Part shown: positions 61,807-64,000 of the stretch, piece after piece
How positions within the stretch are numbered: position 1 is the stretch's first letter
Layout of the letters: the number at the start of each line of letters is the position of its first letter
NCBI GenBank assembly: GCA_016987375.1
Contig: PJRA01000114.1
Location: 640,158-704,157, forward strand
Source: Brachionus koreanus
Taxonomy: Eukaryota > Rotifera > Eurotatoria > Ploima > Brachionidae
DNA: 64,000 nucleotides
Direction: 5' to 3'
Position numbers and translations under genes: made by a program
Notes under the pieces: model-generated
What the model was told of the DNA's origin: nothing
The model's input: only the letters and a program-made list of their open reading frames with translations
The model's database searches: none

Positions 61807-64000
61807 TTATCTTTTTGCCCGAAACATGTAAATGATTGATTTTCCGAAAGAAATTAAAACACTTCTATAGAGATTATTTAGACAAAAGAAAATAATAAGC
61901 GAAAATGAACAAGATATCAAAAAGAATGTGTTTCCTAATTGAATGAGATTCGAACAAATTGTTGTAAAAACTACGCATAAATGGCTATCAGTTATTTTCT
62001 TCCAAAATACAAAAAACGATAACACAAATTCGATTGATTTAAAAATAAACAAGATAAACGAATTAATTAAAATAGTCATAGTTATTCTTGATTCAAAAAG
62101 CTCCAATTTGATACAAATTTTATTTTTAATAGAATTCATGTTTTGAAAGTTAAACTTTTTCTTTACTTTAATCTTGTATTTTATTAAAAGCATCAAATCG
62201 GTCAAAAATAAAATGGCCAAAATAAATAAATCATTACTCATAAAATTAATAATAAATAAAAACAAAAAAAAAGTACTTTCATCTATCTTTATGTCAACTA
62301 CTTTTAAGTTATATATTTCTTTAAAATTAAACACTTGAGTGAAAGTATTTTTGAGTGGTGAGTCTAGATTATAATTGAGAGAATCAAAAAAATAAAATTC
62401 ATTTACAAAGGAAGTAAAAATTTTATCAATATTTCCCAAAATAAGAAAAAAAAACATTAAAATAAATAAAGTCAATTTAAAATATTTAAGACTTTGAATG
62501 CGATTTAGAATTTTGGAAACATTTGATTTGTCTTCAAGCAAAGCATAGCGATTTAAAGAAATTGCTATATTTGTTAGGTTGGAGCTTGTTTTTAAAATAT
62601 TTCCCAAAAAGTCAACCACATAAATTTCCAAATATTGAACAAATCTTGTTTTGCTTACCGATGAACACAAAAAACTTGTAAATGACAAGCACACATTTGG
62701 TAAATGCATCAAAGAAATAAAGCAGTACGAAAAATTCAGAAGTGAATTGTAAAACATAAATCTAAATAAAGGCTTGTTAAATTCTTTTACAATTTCTGGT
62801 TTTTTCTTATTGTTCAATACGACCATGCTCAAAAAATTTGTAATCATGCCTAAAATGCCAAATATAGGCAAAATAACAATTGAAAATAAATTAATTATTT
62901 TACTTTTTTCATATAAATCAATGTAGTCATCTTTTAAATAATTTTTTCGATTTATTATATCTTTTTTTGAACATAAAGAAAAAAGTTGATCATAGTTACA
63001 CTTGTCTAAAGCTTCTAAATTTGGACAAAGAAAATTCAAATAATTATCTTTTGGATTTATAGTCAGTCTTGCTTTTATAAGCCAAAATAATGTACACGAA
63101 CAATTAAATTCACTATTTTCAAAGAGTTGAATTTTTAAATTTATTAATTTTGGAAAGCTTCTATATAAACATAGATCTTGGACAGGAAATTTATACAAAT
63201 CAGGAATTGAAATAATAAATGTTATATTTTTATTCATTTCGTCATTCATTTTATTTAGCCAGTCATTTGAATTTATGAGGAGAATGTTGAAATTTTTTAC
63301 TTTTATTTCAATATATGTCAAATAATTAAATCCTTGCGCAAAGTCAAAAGCATCCAATTCAATTTTGTCTAATTGACCAAAAATTTTAATTGAATTCAAT
63401 TTTCTAAATATAATTTTGTCTAAAAGCTTTTCGTTTAGTTTTCCGCCAAAAATATTTAAAGTCAATGCTTTAATATTGAAAAAATTAGAATCGCTTTTAT
63501 TAAAGACATTCTTTTTAAAGCCAAGCAAATTTTTTTCAATAAATTTATCACTCAAACCATTCAAATGAAATTCATTTAAATTGCTATTCTTGAAAATAAA
63601 TGGGCATGTGTACATTGAAAATCTAACATTCAAACCTATTGAAAGATCTTTAATATTTTTGAAAATTTGAAAATTATTTTCATTATAAAAATTAGATATT
63701 TGGCAATAGTTGTTATCTCTGGCTCCATCTACAAAAAAATCAAAATATGAATAATAAATTTTTAAGCTTATTTCTTTATAAACAGTTTTGTTTTTGATTG
63801 TGACTTGAAATATGTTGTCATTTACTTCGAATCCATATAAATTGGCAACTTTAATAATAAAATTCCTAGCTAGTATGTTTTTATTTAGATTAATTTTGAA
63901 TCTATGGTCCATTATTATACCAGAAAAAAAAATTGGTATAAAACTTAATGAGCTTATATGTTTTTCAAGTTTTTCTAAACATGTCAAGTCTATAATTTCG
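61807..64000 (-). CDS. LRR-containing 7TM receptor (5' end cut by window)
   Basis: The frame is open to the window edge (EIIDLTCLEKL at the first codons), so the start lies beyond 64000; about 730 residues are visible. The first 330 or so residues are a leucine-rich extracellular domain with degenerate repeats, closed by an LRRCT-like cap (EFNCSCTLFWLIKARLTIN, then two more Cys). Seven hydrophobic segments follow: from IVILPIFGILGMITNFLSM, YNSLLNFSYCFISLMHL, YVVDFLGNILKTSSNLTN, LTLFILMFFFLIL, LFLFIINFMSNDLFILAIL, ILINSFILFIFKSIEFVLSF and LGNTFFLISCSFSLIIFF. TM3 ends in SLNRY where rhodopsin-like receptors have DRY, and TM7 lacks NPxxY. The layout resembles LRR-bearing GPCRs, but similarity to a named subfamily is not evident; a lineage-specific orphan receptor is likely. 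Confidence 0.75.
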   Translation of the reverse strand, partial: EIIDLTCLEKLEKHISSLSFIPIFFSGIIMDHRFKINLNKNILARNFIIKVANLYGFEVNDNIFQVTIKNKTVYKEISLKIYYSYFDFFVDGARDNNYCQISNFYNENNFQIFKNIKDLSIGLNVRFSMYTCPFIFKNSNLNEFHLNGLSDKFIEKNLLGFKKNVFNKSDSNFFNIKALTLNIFGGKLNEKLLDKIIFRKLNSIKIFGQLDKIELDAFDFAQGFNYLTYIEIKVKNFNILLINSNDWLNKMNDEMNKNITFIISIPDLYKFPVQDLCLYRSFPKLINLKIQLFENSEFNCSCTLFWLIKARLTINPKDNYLNFLCPNLEALDKCNYDQLFSLCSKKDIINRKNYLKDDYIDLYEKSKIINLFSIVILPIFGILGMITNFLSMVVLNNKKKPEIVKEFNKPLFRFMFYNSLLNFSYCFISLMHLPNVCLSFTSFLCSSVSKTRFVQYLEIYVVDFLGNILKTSSNLTNIAISLNRYALLEDKSNVSKILNRIQSLKYFKLTLFILMFFFLILGNIDKIFTSFVNEFYFFDSLNYNLDSPLKNTFTQVFNFKEIYNLKVVDIKIDESTFFLFLFIINFMSNDLFILAILFLTDLMLLIKYKIKVKKKFNFQNMNSIKNKICIKLELFESRITMTILINSFILFIFKSIEFVLSFFVFWKKITDSHLCVVFTTICSNLIQLGNTFFLISCSFSLIIFFCLNNLYRSVLISFGKSIIYMFRAKR

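Overview
This is a very AT-rich nuclear window from a small-genome animal. Spliceosomal introns are mostly 45-65 nt, genes are packed at the kilobase scale, and the gene set is metazoan: IFT80, ER-type ADP-dependent glucokinase, SHPRH, an IL-17-like cytokine and a leucine-rich-repeat 7TM receptor. A rotifer of the Brachionus type is my best guess. That is an inference from base composition, intron size and gene content, not something the sequence proves. Two runs of N (16018-16410 and 33962-34033) are assembly gaps, and both fall inside repeats.

Layout. 0-3.6 kb: repeats only (a dead mariner and a MITE). 3.6-6.5 kb: two unrecognised genes on the minus strand, spaced tightly enough to suggest an operon. 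8.0-11.3 kb (minus): coproporphyrinogen-III oxidase (haem synthesis), with a dead non-LTR retrotransposon in its largest intron. 11.7-20.8 kb (minus): a complete six-exon SHPRH, with another retrotransposon fossil in a 2.9-kb intron. 22.3-24.1 kb: an intronless IL-17-like cytokine on the plus strand, preceded by an inverted copy of its own promoter and signal-peptide region, and convergent with the mitochondrial S4-domain factor MTRES1. 26.4-28.3 kb (minus): ADP-dependent glucokinase. 30.3-32.1 kb (plus): a Tan/AAT-family Ntn hydrolase. 32.2 kb: tRNA-Ser(GCU). 32.4-34.4 kb: a repeat nest with two tRNA-derived SINE copies in opposite orientation, an endonuclease fragment and a TA-flanked MITE.

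35.8-41.9 kb (plus): a small acidic protein and IFT80 (ciliary transport). 42.6-55.7 kb (plus): a block of large, disordered proteins, one of about 1,898 aa, an orphan 231-codon exon and one of 930 aa. These have tyrosine and proline motifs typical of signalling scaffolds but no family I recognise. 56.9-58.1 kb (minus): a PLP-dependent serine/threonine dehydratase-like enzyme. 58.6-60.1 kb: second mariner fossil and another reverse-transcriptase fossil. 60.5-61.7 kb (plus): an ankyrin-repeat protein. 61.8-64.0 kb (minus): an LRR-containing 7TM receptor that runs off the right edge.

No single pathway links the genes; this is ordinary chromosomal gene order with housekeeping enzymes next to lineage-specific proteins. 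The most unusual items are the inverted duplication at the IL-17-like gene, the SINE family and the tyrosine-motif scaffold block. Exon boundaries were derived by eye from GT/AG signals, reading phase and family conservation, and can be off by a few bases.
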